Positions 62,251-64,000 of a DNA stretch of 64,000 nt are shown piece by piece. The DNA comes from Elysia crispata (Eukaryota; Mollusca; Gastropoda; Plakobranchidae). The notes under the pieces were generated by a model. It was not told the origin of the DNA. It saw nothing but the letters and a program-made list of their open reading frames with translations, and made no database searches. Numbering within the stretch: position 1 is the first letter of the stretch; every line of letters begins with the position of its first letter. The DNA is taken from positions 648,501 through 712,500 of the forward strand of contig JAWDGP010005687.1 in the NCBI GenBank assembly GCA_033675545.1, in the 5' to 3' direction. The position numbers were made by a program, and so were the translations under genes.

Positions 62251-64000
62251 CAATTTTTTTTGGACTTAGGAGAATGTGTCATTATATAAATTCTTTTTAG
62301 GACAAGTCTGTTGAAGCTCAAATTAGCAAGCTTACCAATTTATAAGCTTGAATTTGCAGGCATTTGCAGTTGATTGAACAATATGTAAAGTGCTTTATAG
62401 TAAATTTTTATTAGATTGAATTATGCTAATAGTATTAGGTTGTCCCCACTGAACAGATATTGAGAGTGAAGGATGTTATGTTGATATATGTTGTTAAACC
62501 CACAGGTAGCATACTCTGTTCCTATTTCACTTTATTCATAGGAAAGTAGCGATTCTTTTCAGGTTGCACATGCTTTTTTTTAGTTTAAGAGAGCTTGGCA
62601 TGAAATTTATTTAGATGCCAGTAATCATTCATGTCTGGTAAACCCTGGTATTAATCAAAGGGAATTTCACTCTGAATGTTTTAAAATCTCAAGTTTGCAT
62701 TCGATAGAGGAAAACCATTACCATCCTTTTGAGTATTGGTATCAGTGCTTGTGTCAGACTGTAATGAAGGACATTTACTTAAATTGAGAGACAAAGTTCT
62801 CCAACTAAAGTATTTGTATTAAGAGACATAATACTCTCCAGGAGAGGTTATTCATTCCCATAGCAGGACAATAAAAGTACTTGTATCAAGCAATATAGTG
62901 CTGTGCAGTGGGGGTAATTCAGCCGTGGAGCTCTTCAAAAGATGTACATGTACTTATATCCAGAGACATGGTGCTTTTCAGTGCAGTTATTTCTGCCTCA
63001 GAAAATCTTTGTGATACAACGCTGTTGAGAATCAGTGGTTACAATATACAGCAATAATTTTAAAAACTTCCAAGAAAATGGAAATATAGACACACACATA
63101 CATGTAACATGATATGATTCAAATACTCAGTGATTCAAATACTCAATAATACTAGCCGAAGGCTGCTTGGAAAAGATCCCTTAACAAGAAAACCACTCAT
63201 GTACTAGATAGTCAATTCAGGCAATGAGCAACAAAAGAAGTTGTCGAGCAAACAGTGAAAATCAACTCTTTTCAAAACTTTACCTGAAAAGGTGTGTTCG
63301 AGTCTCTTTTTAGAAGTAGACATTGTTGAAGATTTTACCTACTTCAGAATTTTGTTCCAAACACCAAGGGCAGGATACGAAAATGAACAATGAACTCGAA
63401 TGAATGTTTTTGCATTCATTCGAGATTCGTGATGGAGATTTAGAAGAGTTCTTTGACTTTTTTCATTGAATTATTGGGGTGAAGATTATCAACAAGAATT
63501 TGTATTTCCTAGGATATCTTAGATGTTAAAGTCTTTGACTGGCAGCCAATACAACTCGCTTAGTAAAAATAACGCATTTTATTCTTAAAGGGTCTTTTTT
63601 CACTAGGCGGACTAGACTGTTCAGAAAAATTTGAAGACTGATTGGTTTTACTTTTCGACATTTTGTAAAAAAAAAAAAGCGAGCTGGTGTCAAGTCTCAA
63701 AAGAAAGCTGATGCTTCAGAGATTGATTTAAAAGTAATTAGGAAAAAAGTCTGACAATTCTGAAACTTTTATCTTATTAGTTTGAAGAGCGATACGGTTG
63801 AAATGTGAGCCATGACGTCAGGTTAAATTGACACCAAGAACACGGTCAAATCGTGTATTTTTGTTGGAAGCCAGCGCTGGAGTTATAGTACCACTGTAGT
63901 ATTAGTAATTCAAATTTTCCAACGATTGTTTATCTTAAATTGTCTAAGCGTCTCTTGGGTCTTTGATTAAATGCTGCTGACTAAAAGGAGAGAACCTCTA
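62251..64000. other. AT-rich flank, no gene recognised
   Basis: No conserved frame, RNA gene or element ends are recognised. The stretch contains a short perfect hairpin at 63395-63424 and a small direct repeat (GATTCAAATACTCA) near 63117-63143. Confidence 0.45.
63395..63424. repeat. 12-bp perfect hairpin
   Basis: CTCGAATGAATG and its complement CATTCATTCGAG flank a six-base TTTTTG loop. It is too short to assign a function in an animal genome. Confidence 0.85.

Overview
This window is animal genomic DNA: AT-rich, intron-rich, with canonical GT-AG introns and abundant transposon debris and microsatellites. The protein sequences and repeat style suggest an invertebrate, probably a lophotrochozoan such as a gastropod mollusc; the phylum is inference, being animal is not in doubt. 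Splicing the open frames by hand gives three recognisable conserved genes, each with all exon junctions phase-compatible.

Layout. (1) 673-17082, plus strand: PKMYT1 (Myt1, the kinase that inhibits CDK1). Thirteen coding exons are seen and the 5' end lies outside the window or is not recognised. (2) 17083-28280: a long 3' UTR and intergenic DNA with DNA-transposon remnants and a LINE fragment. (3) 28281-40010, minus strand: BDP1 (TFIIIB subunit B''), ten exons, 1072 codons, convergent with PKMYT1. (4) 40011-47736: the spacer between two head-to-head genes, holding Harbinger-like ends and a ~1 kb tandem duplication. (5) 47737-61167, plus strand: MFAP1 (spliceosomal protein), ten exons, 453 codons. 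(6) 61168-64000: 3' UTR and unassigned DNA.

The introns are the accessory part. A 2386-bp TA-flanked pogo/Tigger transposon with an intron-containing but decayed transposase sits in a PKMYT1 intron. A 456-bp internally deleted copy of the same element sits in a BDP1 intron, so parent and MITE-like derivative are both here. At least two further TA-flanked pogo-like elements lack a visible transposase, and two fragments of one LINE family are present in opposite orientations.

The most unusual observations concern splicing. A minisatellite in MFAP1 repeats the acceptor boundary of the next exon. A 47-bp duplication in BDP1 copies a donor site. An exon-like segment in MFAP1 lies in one arm of a 49-bp inverted repeat. 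A degraded, unrecognised coding block lies antisense inside MFAP1 intron 3.

The three genes (cell-cycle kinase, Pol III factor, spliceosome protein) are housekeeping genes. Nothing shows that they form one functional system; their adjacency looks like ordinary synteny. I see no tRNA, rRNA, CRISPR or bacterial features.
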